64,000 bases of DNA from Methylovorus mays (GTDB taxonomy: Bacteria > Pseudomonadota > Gammaproteobacteria > Burkholderiales > Methylophilaceae), in the NCBI RefSeq assembly GCF_020531915.1, contig NZ_JAJAVG010000003.1, forward strand, positions 62,001 to 126,000, given 5' to 3'. Below are positions 45,179-54,107 of this stretch, piece by piece. Position 1 is the stretch's first letter. Every line of letters begins with the position of its first letter. The notes under the pieces were generated by a model, which was not told the DNA's origin, did no database searches, and saw only the letters and a program-made list of their open reading frames with translations. The position numbers and the translations under genes were made by a program.

Positions 45179-47395
45179 CTATAACAAGGGCAGCATCTGT
45201 GGCGGCGCGGGGACATCCTGGAATAACAGGGAGGGATTGTGCAGCACCTGTGTCATTTCCTTGGCGGGCAGGGGTTTGCTGAACAGGAAGCCTTGCATCT
45301 TGGTGCAGCCCAGGGATTGCAGGGTGTGCATTTGTGGCAGGGTTTCCACGCCTTCGGCGATGAGGTCGAGCTTGAAGCCGTTGGCGATACCGGCAATCGC
45401 CGAGATGATGGAGGCGTTTTCGCTGGTGCTGCTGATGTCGCTGACGAAGGATTTGTCGATCTTGACGCTGTGAATGGGGAAGCGCCGCAGGTAGGCAAGT
45501 GAGGAGTAGCAGGTGCCAAAGTCGTCCAGGGCGATCTTGATGCCGTGGCTGCCCAGTTCTTTCAGCTTGCTGATGGAGCTTTCGACATCGCGCATCAGCA
45601 GGTTTTCGGTAATCTCGATTTCAAACAGGTCTTCGCTCAGCTGGTGGTGGCGTATCGGCGTCAAAATACGGCTGACAAAGGCATCTTCTTCCACCAGTTG
45701 CGGCGAGATATTGATCGCCAGGCTGAAGTTGTTGAGCCCGGCATCCTGCCATTGCCGCATCTGCACGCAGGCTTCTTCCAGCAGCATTTCGCCCAGGGCG
45801 TGGATGAGGCCGGTTTCTTCAGCCAGCGGGATGAATTCCAGCGGCGATACCAGGCCTAGCTCAGGGTGATGCCAGCGCGCTAGGGCTTCCAGGCCGATGA
45901 CGCAATGACCATCCAGATGAATCTTGGGCTGGTAGTACAGCACGATCTGGCGTTTTTCGATGGCGCGTCGCAGCTCGTTTTCCAGCGACAGCTTTTTGTG
46001 GAACATGCTGTTCATGCTTGGATCGTAATACTGGAAGCCATTCTTGCCGCGCCATTTGACGTGGTACATGGCAATATCGGCGCGCTTGATCAGGTTTTCG
46101 ATGGAGTCGCCATGGTCCGGGTAAATGGCAATGCCAATACTGGATGAGATGAAGATTTCGCGGTCATCCAGCATGAAGGGGCGCTTCAGTTCATCAAAAA
46201 TCTTCTGGGCGATGACGGTCGCATCGTCGGGCTGATTCAGCTCGTGCAGCAGCATGGTGAATTCATCGCCGCCCATGCGCGCCAGCGTGTCCTGCTCGCG
46301 CATGCAATTGCGCAGGCGTGCGGCGACTTGCTTCAAGAGCTCATCGCCATACAGATGGCCCAGGGTGTCGTTTACCCATTTGAAACGGTCCAGATCCAGA
46401 AACATGATCGCCAGCTTGTGCTTGTTGCGTTTGGCGTGATGGATGGCGACCGTCAAGCGGTCCTTGAACAGCATGCGGTTGGGCAGGTCGGTCAGCGTAT
46501 CGTGGTAGGCCTGGTGGGTGATGGCCTGCTCGGCTTTTTTGCGCTCGGTAATGTCACGCGCCACCCCGTAGGTTCCATTGAATGGCGTGCCATGTTCCGG
46601 GTGCGTGCCATAAATGCCCATGGCATTGATGACGACTGTGATGAAGTTCTGGTCGGGCTGGCGACGTTCACTGCGGCGCTCCTGGCAGCGCAGGCGCAGC
46701 TCCACGTTCTTGGCGGCGCGGTTGCCGGTGCGGCGCTCATTGAAGGCGTGGTGCGCGCGCTCGTAATCTTCTTCGTGGATCAGCAGCGTGTAGTGTTTGC
46801 CCAGCATGGTCTCGCGCGAATAGCCCAGCAGGGTTTCCACACGGTTGTTGATGAAGGTGAAGTTGCCGTTGTCATCCAGCGTGTAGATGATGTCGGGCGA
46901 GCTGTCGATCAGGTATTGGTAGAGCGTTTCCGATTCTTCCAGCCGGGCGTGGATGGATTTGTTCTGCAGCTCAAGCCGCGAATGTTCCAGCGCATTTTCG
47001 ATGGTGCGCAGCAGTTCTTCCGGCTGGTAGGGTTTGCGCAAAAAGTCATAGGCGCCGTGGCGCATGGCATCAATGGCGGCATTCAGGGTTTTGGTGCCGC
47101 TGATGACGACCACGGGGATGCGTTGCTTGCCCTTGGGCAGCTGCATCAGCACCTCATGCCCGGTCATGCCCGGCATGGAAAGATCCAGCAGCATCAGGTC
47201 AAAGCGCTGCTCGGCCACGAGATCAAGCGCGGCTTGGCCGGAGTTGCACACCTGGGCGACATAGCCATGGATTTCGACCAGGTATTTCAGGCTTTCGGCC
47301 AGCCGCACATTGTCATCGACAATCAGCAGCCTTGCCAGCGGTGCTGGCTCGGCAACCGGCTTGGGTGTGGCGTTGATGGGGTAGATGCTCGACAT
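45179..47395 (-). CDS. Response regulator with PAS, GGDEF and EAL domains
   Basis: 738 residues. Receiver domain at about 20-140 (LLIVDDNVRLAESLKYL, phosphorylatable Asp in LMLLDLSMPGMTG), PAS domain at about 155-285 (SPDIIYTLDDNGNFTFINN), GGDEF domain with an intact GGDEF motif and an upstream I-site (REQD), and an EAL domain with GLEALARWHHP, EITENLLMRD, LDDFGTCYSSL and EGVETLPQ. Both catalytic sites look complete, so the protein could make or break cyclic-di-GMP depending on phosphorylation. It follows the HDOD-kinase gene by 9 bases, so that kinase is the likely phosphodonor. Confidence 0.93.
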   Translation of the reverse strand: MSSIYPINATPKPVAEPAPLARLLIVDDNVRLAESLKYLVEIHGYVAQVCNSGQAALDLVAEQRFDLMLLDLSMPGMTGHEVLMQLPKGKQRIPVVVISGTKTLNAAIDAMRHGAYDFLRKPYQPEELLRTIENALEHSRLELQNKSIHARLEESETLYQYLIDSSPDIIYTLDDNGNFTFINNRVETLLGYSRETMLGKHYTLLIHEEDYERAHHAFNERRTGNRAAKNVELRLRCQERRSERRQPDQNFITVVINAMGIYGTHPEHGTPFNGTYGVARDITERKKAEQAITHQAYHDTLTDLPNRMLFKDRLTVAIHHAKRNKHKLAIMFLDLDRFKWVNDTLGHLYGDELLKQVAARLRNCMREQDTLARMGGDEFTMLLHELNQPDDATVIAQKIFDELKRPFMLDDREIFISSSIGIAIYPDHGDSIENLIKRADIAMYHVKWRGKNGFQYYDPSMNSMFHKKLSLENELRRAIEKRQIVLYYQPKIHLDGHCVIGLEALARWHHPELGLVSPLEFIPLAEETGLIHALGEMLLEEACVQMRQWQDAGLNNFSLAINISPQLVEEDAFVSRILTPIRHHQLSEDLFEIEITENLLMRDVESSISKLKELGSHGIKIALDDFGTCYSSLAYLRRFPIHSVKIDKSFVSDISSTSENASIISAIAGIANGFKLDLIAEGVETLPQMHTLQSLGCTKMQGFLFSKPLPAKEMTQVLHNPSLLFQDVPAPPQMLPLL

Positions 47396-47404
47396 GGTGC
47401 CCTT

Positions 47405-49609
47405 TTATTCCATTAATGCCAGATCGCTGGCTTCGGATTGCAGAGGCAGGCGCACGTCAAAGCTGGTGCCCTGGGGGGATGTACGGCAGGCCATACTGCC
47501 ATGCAGGGATTTGATGATGTCGTTGCTGATGGTGAGCCCGATGCCGCCATGGTTGCCGCCCTTGGTGCTGGTTTGCGGGCTGAACAAGCGTGCCATTACC
47601 TCATCCGGGATGCCGTGGCCGGTATCGCTGACCTGAATCAGCAGCATGGGTTCTTCGCCAGCGCGGTTTTCCACATGGGTGGCAATGGTTAATGTGCCGC
47701 CATTCGGCATGGCTTCGGCGGCATTGCGGATCAGATTGACCAGCACTTGCCGCAATTGGTATGGAATGGTGGTGACTTCGGGCAGATTCGGATGCAAGGC
47801 TTCTACCACATCCACACCGGCGGGTTCCAGGTAAGTCTGGCGATGCAGGGTGATCAGGTCCAGCACCATCTGGTTGATATCCACACTGGCGGCGCTGTAG
47901 CTTTGGCCATTGGAATACAGCTCGCCGATCATGACGCCGATGCGGTCAATCTCTTCATTGACGATGCTGATGTCATCGCTTTGCATGCCGTTTTTCAGCA
48001 TGCGCTGCTCTAAAATTGCGAGGTAGTTTTTAACCGTGGTGAGCGGGTTGCTGGTTTCATGCACAAACCGTCGCAGGCGTTCTTTTTGCGCTTCGCCTGC
48101 CAGCATGTCATCGGCTGGTTGTCCGCTGGCGGCCAGGCGGCTGGCGGCAATGCGGGCAAGGGCGGTGGGGATGGACATCTGCGTGTCCAGCAGCAGAAAT
48201 TCGGGCTGATCCAGTGCCAGCACCATCACGCCCATGGGCTTGCCTTTCAGCATCATGGGCACGCACAGCATGCCGGCGGCATTGCTCATGCGCATCATCT
48301 GCTTGTCTGGCAGGGTGGCTTTGCTGCCACGGAAGGCCTCAAAACTATGGCGGGCCGCCTGCGCAAGCCAGGTATCGGCAATCAGGCTGACATCCTGCTG
48401 GGTCGGCAGAATGAAATCGGCCACCCATTTCTGGTCTGCCTGCAGCGGCTTGCCGATGAGGGTGGTCTGGGTTTCATTTGGCACAAACAGCATCAGCTGC
48501 TTGCTGTGGCAAATCAGCCGCGCCAGCTTTTGCAGTTGCAGCAGCAGGGCTTCTTCATCCGGCTGCTGGCTGAGCGTGCTTTCCATGTGGTTGATCAGCG
48601 CATTGCTTGCCACGCCCTGCATCAGGCGGTCATCAATATTGGACGACGGCGCGAGGGGCGCTTGTGCGCGGTTGCCCAGCGCGCCCAGCAGGGCTTCGAT
48701 ATCTTCGGCTTCCGGGGCGCTGTCCATGCCCAGCGCCGGTTTTTCGGCTTCCAGGTTGAGCGAGATCGCCAGCACATCAATCTGCTGGTGGCTGATGCTG
48801 ACAATTTCATCCAGCGCGGTTTCGCTCAGATTGAACCAGCGCTCGGCCAGTTCGGCCAGGGCGGGTTTGTCACGGATATTCTGCTGCGCCAGCAGATTGG
48901 CCAGGTAGACAATCTTGATCAGCGCCGGGGAATGCTCCAGCTGTGCCGCGGGCAGGTGGTGATAGGCAATCGCATCTTCCAGGAAGGATTTTACCTGCCA
49001 GTTCTTAATGACCCAGGCGCCCAGCTCGCAGTGGTCGATGCCAAAGCGCGCGGCTTCACTTTCGATGTAGTTGGGCAGGGACTCGTCGATGGCAAAAAAC
49101 GCCTGGTACTGGGCGTTGAATCCGCTCAACAGCCCCAGACGACCGATGTCGTGCAGCAGGCCGGAAATATAGGCTTCGTCGGTAGAAACCGCGCTGGTGC
49201 GGGCGGCCAGTGCCTTGCACAGCACGGCGGTGCGCAGCGAGTGATACCAGTAGCTGGCAAGATCCTGCTGATTGCTCTTGAAGTAATCGCTCAGCATGCG
49301 CTGGAAAATAATGCTCAGGGTCAGGGTCTTGACCAGATCCCAGCCCAGATTGGATATGCCGCTGTACACCGACAATACCTGGGTCCCGCGCTGGAAGGCC
49401 GCCGAGTTGGCCACTTGCAGGATACGGGCGCTGATCACCACATCCATTTCCATCAGGTCCGCCAGCTTGCGCATGTCGGTATCTTCATCCTGCAGCATTT
49501 CCAGAATGCGCGTCAGCACCTGCGGAATGGACGGCAACGCGCTGATCGTAACGTGATTCAGTACGATCTGCGCGTGATGGTCCGGCATGTAGTGAGGCGA
49601 TTGCTGCAT
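47405..49609 (-). CDS. HDOD-domain sensor histidine kinase
   Basis: 734 residues. An HDOD domain fills about residues 15-225 (LPSIPQVLTRILEML, SGLLHDIGRLGLLSGF). A GAF-like region follows at about 330-480, then a kinase core with the H-box RFVHETSNPLTTVKNYL, N-box LVNLIRNAAEAMPNGG and G-boxes VSDTGHGIPDEV and GGIGLTIS. No membrane helices, so it is cytoplasmic. HDOD domains occur in signalling proteins linked with cyclic-di-GMP control. Operon with the downstream REC-PAS-GGDEF-EAL protein; the two probably form a phosphorelay. Confidence 0.88.
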   Translation of the reverse strand: MQQSPHYMPDHHAQIVLNHVTISALPSIPQVLTRILEMLQDEDTDMRKLADLMEMDVVISARILQVANSAAFQRGTQVLSVYSGISNLGWDLVKTLTLSIIFQRMLSDYFKSNQQDLASYWYHSLRTAVLCKALAARTSAVSTDEAYISGLLHDIGRLGLLSGFNAQYQAFFAIDESLPNYIESEAARFGIDHCELGAWVIKNWQVKSFLEDAIAYHHLPAAQLEHSPALIKIVYLANLLAQQNIRDKPALAELAERWFNLSETALDEIVSISHQQIDVLAISLNLEAEKPALGMDSAPEAEDIEALLGALGNRAQAPLAPSSNIDDRLMQGVASNALINHMESTLSQQPDEEALLLQLQKLARLICHSKQLMLFVPNETQTTLIGKPLQADQKWVADFILPTQQDVSLIADTWLAQAARHSFEAFRGSKATLPDKQMMRMSNAAGMLCVPMMLKGKPMGVMVLALDQPEFLLLDTQMSIPTALARIAASRLAASGQPADDMLAGEAQKERLRRFVHETSNPLTTVKNYLAILEQRMLKNGMQSDDISIVNEEIDRIGVMIGELYSNGQSYSAASVDINQMVLDLITLHRQTYLEPAGVDVVEALHPNLPEVTTIPYQLRQVLVNLIRNAAEAMPNGGTLTIATHVENRAGEEPMLLIQVSDTGHGIPDEVMARLFSPQTSTKGGNHGGIGLTISNDIIKSLHGSMACRTSPQGTSFDVRLPLQSEASDLALME

Positions 49610-49962
49610 GGGTTTAGGGATTCAACGTCCGCGTTTCAGAAAGAGGCTACAAAAGGGCAGGACGCAAGAATCGTGCTCGCAAGGCGCATGGTATATAGAC
49701 CCCCCTTAGAAAAACACCAATTAGAGTGCATTAATTTTTTTACTAAAAACCGATGTTTTTTTATAATTTGCCAACAAATTAAGGCACTTATGCCAAGTTA
49801 TTAAACCACAATGTATCATTGTGCGAATAAAGAGACAATACCGTGTCTTATAGCACAATTGATTTTTAATAGTTGTGTTATCGGACGACATCCGGGCGCC
49901 GGAGAGAACGCTGCCGAAATACCATGCCAACTGACCAGATTTCGACGCTACGGGGCTAAAGG
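49610..49962. other. AT-rich intergenic region upstream of the HDOD kinase
   Basis: No gene is evident. The stretch 49,690-49,870 is markedly AT-rich. It carries two inverted repeats of the same type: CACAAT-GTATC-ATTGTG at 49807-49823 and a looser CACAA...TTGTG at about 49854-49877. They may be operators or part of the kinase promoter region; I cannot place -35/-10 elements with confidence. Confidence 0.4.
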
Positions 49963-49995
49963 GCAAACTGCCCGATATTGCACCGGGCAGTTTGC
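49963..49995 (-). terminator. Hairpin terminator of the minus-strand fec operon
   Basis: GCAAACTGCCCG and CGGGCAGTTTGC pair perfectly (12 base pairs) around a 9-base loop, just past the TonB receptor stop. The following run on the minus strand is only CCCTTT, so it is a weak classical terminator. Confidence 0.6.
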
Positions 49996-50007
49996 TGGGG
50001 GAGGGGC

Positions 50008-52419
50008 TTAGAACTGCATCTGTGCCGAGAAGGCCAGGCTGCGCGGGGTGCCGAGGTAGTAGGCGTTCAGCCAGTAATCCTTGTCGAACAGGTTATTCAC
50101 ATTCAAGCGCAAGGTCAGGGGGCGATTGGATACCGTGGTTTGGTAACGTGCGCCAATATCCGCCGTGACAAAGGATGGCAGGCGATCCGTGTTGGCATCA
50201 TCCGCATATTGCTTGCCGGTGTAGTAAACCCCGCCGGTGAGCGTCAGGCCTTCAACGCCAGGAATCTGATACTCGCTATAGACCTTGGCAAACTGTTGCG
50301 CCACATTCATCGGCACGTTGCCTGCATTTTCCGATTTCTTCACCGTGGCATCCATCAGCGTCAGGCCGGTGATGACGGTGAGTCTATCCGTGGCTTTGCC
50401 GGTGGCGCCGAATTCTATGCCCTTGTGATTCTGGCGACCATTCTGGCGATAGACACTGCTTGAGCTGTCGATGACCTCCGTGTATTGATAGGCCTTTTCG
50501 ATCTCAAAGATGGCGGTGGTCAGCAATACCTTGCCCACACTGGCTTTCAGGCCGAACTCCTGCTGACGGCTGACCATGGGTGGCATAACCTCACCATGGT
50601 TTGTATAAATCAGTGAAGTTGGCGCGCGACCACCTGCCTCCAGTCCTTCGATGTAGCTCAGGTAAGAGGTCAGCCATGGCATGGGCTTGTAAATCAGGGA
50701 GATCGCAGGCGAGGTGCGGCTCTTGTCATAGGAGGAGCTCTTGCTGTTGTCTTCGTTGTAGCTCAGCGAGAGGATACGGCTGCGGTTTACCCCGGCCAGC
50801 ATGGACCATTGCTCGTTAAAGGTGACCAAGTCGCCCAGCATCAGGTTTTCATTGATATCGCGGCCTTTGGTATAAAGCGAGGCGGTGTCCGCAGCAAAGG
50901 CTGGTTTAGCGACATAGGTCGGACTGCGCATGGAAAATGGCCCTAGCATGCTGGCGCCACTGTCGTAATCCGATCCGCGGTAAAGATCGGAATTCATGTA
51001 GTAGCCGGTGGTGACCTTGTGCGAAATGCTGCCGGTATCAAAGCGGATATCGGCAAACGCCTGCCCCGCGTTATAGACATCCTCGGTGTCGGCGCCGGCC
51101 AGTGCCAGTTGCTGATAAGTGGTGGCCGATTGCGGGTAATTGTAGGTGCCTGCGGTACCTTCGCGATGGATGTAGTCGCGCATATAGGCGCCGCGCAGGG
51201 TGATGTGGTCATTCAACTGGTAGGTCAGTTTGCTCATGAGCTTGGTATTGTGAAACTCATCACCACTCCATTTCTGGCCCCAGTATTTGCTGGTGTCCGG
51301 GGCGGAAGGGCGCTGAATGCCACTGGCAACATACCAGTAGGGTGAGACGGCATCAATTTTGTAGTGGTTGTAGACCGCGTTCAACTCCAGCAGCAGCTTG
51401 TCGGTGATCTGCCAATCGATGGCGCCGCTGACCAGTTCGCGCTGTATGCTCTGATGATCCAGCGCCGTGCCACCATCCTGCTTGACCACGTTCAGCCGAT
51501 AGCCTGCGCGGCCTTCGTCGTCAATGCGGCCGCCAAAATCGCCATGCACATAGGCCTGGCTGCCACCGTAGTTCCCTACCGTCACGCTGTTCAGCCGCTC
51601 CATGGTCGGGCGTTTGTATACGAAATTGATCATGCCGCCCGGGTTTGCTGCGCCATATAAAAAGCCGGAAAGGCCGTTCAACACTTCCACCCGTTCCTTG
51701 TCTTCCATGGTGGCAGCATGGTTGTAGGCGCGGCGCATGCCATCTTCCGCTGTGTTATAGCCGTCAAAGCCGCGAATATTCACATTGGGGCTGAAACCCG
51801 TGATCTGCGGCGTGGTGGTGCGGGTCGATGGGTTCAGCTTGTACACATCGTCCGGAGATTGTGCCTGGATATTCTGGATCAGCTCCTGCGGAATCACGCT
51901 GATGGCATACGGGGTATCCTGCAGGCGCATGCTGCCGAGTGCGCCGACGGAGGAGATGGTCTTGACCCGATAGCCATCTGCGGCTTTGCCCTCATCTTGC
52001 ACGTTAGCGCTGGATTCCTTGGCGGCTGACACGCTGACTTCAGGTAGCGTGGTGGGTTCGGCATGGCTTTGCGGCTTTTCCACATTGGCAGGATTGGGCT
52101 TGAGGGTGTAGCTGCCATTGCTGCCCTTTACGGCCTGCAAACCGCTCCCGGCGAGAAGCGCGGTCAGGGCGTCTTCCGGCTGGTATTGCCCGTTGATAGA
52201 TTTGGCCTGCTTGTTGCGCACCAGGTCGGCATCCACTCCGATCAGCATGCCCGTTTTGGCGGCCAGTTCGGTAAGAGCCTGCCCCAGAGGCTGAGCGGCG
52301 ATTTGTAAATGGCTGGCTGGGCTGGCATCGGCGGCATGGGCCTGTGTCATCTGGCACAGGCACGCCACAATGGCGAGATGTAAAAGTGAGGCACGGCCCC
52401 ACGCTGGAGATGTTGTCAT
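50008..52419 (-). CDS. TonB-dependent ferric-siderophore receptor with signalling (STN) domain
   Basis: 803 residues from ATG 52419 (AGGGAG six bases upstream; ATG 52443 lies in a hairpin). Order: signal peptide ending at AHAADAS, STN/secretin-TonB N-terminal domain (LQIAAQPLGQALTELAAKTG), plug domain (LQDTPYAISVIPQELIQNIQ) and a 22-strand barrel ending with an aromatic residue (AFSAQMQF). The STN domain signals to FecR when ferric siderophore binds. It is last in the order PepSY - sigma - FecR - receptor, so siderophore uptake induces its own operon through the sigma factor. The ligand is unknown. Confidence 0.92.
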   Translation of the reverse strand: MTTSPAWGRASLLHLAIVACLCQMTQAHAADASPASHLQIAAQPLGQALTELAAKTGMLIGVDADLVRNKQAKSINGQYQPEDALTALLAGSGLQAVKGSNGSYTLKPNPANVEKPQSHAEPTTLPEVSVSAAKESSANVQDEGKAADGYRVKTISSVGALGSMRLQDTPYAISVIPQELIQNIQAQSPDDVYKLNPSTRTTTPQITGFSPNVNIRGFDGYNTAEDGMRRAYNHAATMEDKERVEVLNGLSGFLYGAANPGGMINFVYKRPTMERLNSVTVGNYGGSQAYVHGDFGGRIDDEGRAGYRLNVVKQDGGTALDHQSIQRELVSGAIDWQITDKLLLELNAVYNHYKIDAVSPYWYVASGIQRPSAPDTSKYWGQKWSGDEFHNTKLMSKLTYQLNDHITLRGAYMRDYIHREGTAGTYNYPQSATTYQQLALAGADTEDVYNAGQAFADIRFDTGSISHKVTTGYYMNSDLYRGSDYDSGASMLGPFSMRSPTYVAKPAFAADTASLYTKGRDINENLMLGDLVTFNEQWSMLAGVNRSRILSLSYNEDNSKSSSYDKSRTSPAISLIYKPMPWLTSYLSYIEGLEAGGRAPTSLIYTNHGEVMPPMVSRQQEFGLKASVGKVLLTTAIFEIEKAYQYTEVIDSSSSVYRQNGRQNHKGIEFGATGKATDRLTVITGLTLMDATVKKSENAGNVPMNVAQQFAKVYSEYQIPGVEGLTLTGGVYYTGKQYADDANTDRLPSFVTADIGARYQTTVSNRPLTLRLNVNNLFDKDYWLNAYYLGTPRSLAFSAQMQF

Positions 52420-52440
52420 GGTTGACTCCCTGAGTTTGGT

Positions 52441-52471
52441 CATTGGAATTGAGAAGCTCTCAACTCCAATG
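52441..52471. repeat. Intercistronic hairpin between fecR and the receptor gene
   Basis: CATTGGA-TTGAGA and TCTCAA-TCCAATG pair around AGC with one mismatch. It lies 22 bases before the receptor start in a 129-base gap of the operon. It may act as a processing or stability element allowing higher receptor expression, or as a partial terminator. Confidence 0.6.
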
Positions 52472-52548
52472 ACCGCGCTGAGGAAAAATCGGGCAGCTTG
52501 TGTTGGCGTTTTGTTTCTAAAAGTCGGTTATATCAAGCGCATAACACT

Positions 52549-53565
52549 TTACTGATCAGGTGCGGGCTTGCGTGCGTCTGCGTTCGCCGTGTCCACCAAC
52601 ACCACGTAGTTTGAATAGCGCTGAATGCGGATAGGCAATGCCTGTTGCAGGATACTGAGTGCCTTGTCGCCATCATCGGTGGGCAATACCCCGGTAAACC
52701 GCAGTGGCTGTGTATCGGCTCTCAGCTTGAGCAGGCCGGGGCGGTATTCCGCCAGTCGCGCAATCACGGCACTCAGCGGCGCATCTTCAAACACCAGCCG
52801 CTGCATGTGCCAGCTATCGGCGAGTGCTGGGGCGGGCATCAGGGTATATGCCTGCTGGGTGTCAAAGCGCAGCTGTTTGCCGGCATATACCTTGCTGATG
52901 GTGGCGGAATGGCGAGGCTTCACGGCTACCGTGGATTCCAGCACGGTGACGGTGCTGCTGTCGGCATCCTGCCGCACCAGGTAGCGCGTGCCGAGAGCCG
53001 TTGCCGAGCCATCGCGATTTTCCACAATAAAGGGACGCTGCTGCGGATCGTGTGCCACTTCGGCCAGCACTTCGCCCTCGGTCAGGCGTATGGTGCGGGT
53101 GTGAGCGTCAAAGCGGATATCCACGGCACTGTGCGTGTTGAGGGTGATGCGGCTGCCGTCACTGAGGCTGATCTGGCGAATTTCGCCAGTCGATGTACGT
53201 TCATCCGCCAGCCAGTAGCGGCTGCTGGGAAGTTGCAGGCCGCCCAGCAGCAGCAAGGCACTCAGGGCGGTGCCGATCAGCGCTTTGCGTCCACCCTTGC
53301 TGCGTTCGGATTTTGCTGTGTCGGCATGGTCTGCCAGGCTTTGCCACAGGGTTTCCATCTGGCGAAAAATCTCGGCATGGCGCGGGTGACGCTGTTGCCA
53401 TGCCTGGCAGGCTGCCTGTAATTGAGCGCGTTGCGCTTCGGTATCCGCTTCCGTCAGCTGGATCAGCCATTCGGCGGCTTGCTGGCGCACCTCGGCCATC
53501 GTCGGCTCCGGCATGGCCGAGGCGGCTGAAGCAGATTGCGATGCAGATGGCATGTCGTCTGGCAT
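52549..53565 (-). CDS. FecR-type anti-sigma / sigma regulator
   Basis: 338 residues from ATG 53565. N-terminal cytoplasmic DUF4880 domain (QQAAEWLIQLTEAD, ACQAWQQRHPRHAEIFRQME), one membrane helix (LIGTALSALLLLGGLQL), then the periplasmic FecR domain (GEIRQISLSDGSRITLNTHS, GTRYLVRQD) and a C-terminal STN-like tail. It relays receptor occupancy to the ECF sigma factor. The start is 2 bases after the sigma gene stop, so translation is coupled. An upstream in-frame start (53601) would lie inside the sigma gene. Confidence 0.92.
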   Translation of the reverse strand: MPDDMPSASQSASAASAMPEPTMAEVRQQAAEWLIQLTEADTEAQRAQLQAACQAWQQRHPRHAEIFRQMETLWQSLADHADTAKSERSKGGRKALIGTALSALLLLGGLQLPSSRYWLADERTSTGEIRQISLSDGSRITLNTHSAVDIRFDAHTRTIRLTEGEVLAEVAHDPQQRPFIVENRDGSATALGTRYLVRQDADSSTVTVLESTVAVKPRHSATISKVYAGKQLRFDTQQAYTLMPAPALADSWHMQRLVFEDAPLSAVIARLAEYRPGLLKLRADTQPLRFTGVLPTDDGDKALSILQQALPIRIQRYSNYVVLVDTANADARKPAPDQ

Positions 53566-53567
53566 GC

Positions 53568-54095
53568 TCAGGGCGCGCCGGGGTAGAGCCGGGCATGGCA
53601 ATGCACCAGCGCCCGCGACAGGTACTGCTTGACGCTGCTTTCCGAGACTTGCATGGTGGCAGCGATTTCGCGGTAACCCATGCCATCGACACGGGCGAGC
53701 AGCAGGGCGCGCCGGGCTTTTTCATCCAATTCTTCGCTTAGCATCAGCAATACCTGCGCCAGCAATTGCCGCGCCGAGCAGATGGTTTCCGGGCTATGGC
53801 TGCTGTCATCGGCGTTGAGCAGCGCCACGGCTTGCAGGGTTTCCTGCTCCACCTGTCGCTTGCGGAATTCATTGATCATTAGCCGGTTGGCGGTCACCAG
53901 CAGATAGGCCCGGGGCTCGCGGATGTCGGGGATGTCATCCTGCGCCAGCAAACGGCTGAAGGTGTCTTGTGAAATATCTGCTGCATGGTGCGGGCAACCC
54001 AGCTTCTTGCGCAGCCAGCCCATGAGCCAGCCCTGATGGTTATGATAGAGCAGGCTCAGCCATTGATTGCGCAGATGAATCTGGGAGCTCAGCAT
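53568..54095 (-). CDS. FecI-like ECF sigma factor
   Basis: 175 residues. Region 2 is seen in AADISQDTFSRLL and PRAYLLVTANRLMINEFRKRQ, region 4 in RALLLARVDGMGYREIAATMQVSESSVKQYL. This is the iron-starvation FecI group, activated through FecR when a ferric siderophore binds the receptor. It follows the PepSY gene by 12 bases and precedes fecR. The second FecI in the window (55581) is clearly homologous, so the two systems probably arose by duplication or parallel acquisition. Confidence 0.93.
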   Translation of the reverse strand: MLSSQIHLRNQWLSLLYHNHQGWLMGWLRKKLGCPHHAADISQDTFSRLLAQDDIPDIREPRAYLLVTANRLMINEFRKRQVEQETLQAVALLNADDSSHSPETICSARQLLAQVLLMLSEELDEKARRALLLARVDGMGYREIAATMQVSESSVKQYLSRALVHCHARLYPGAP

Positions 54096-54107
54096 GGTCG
54101 TGGCAGA

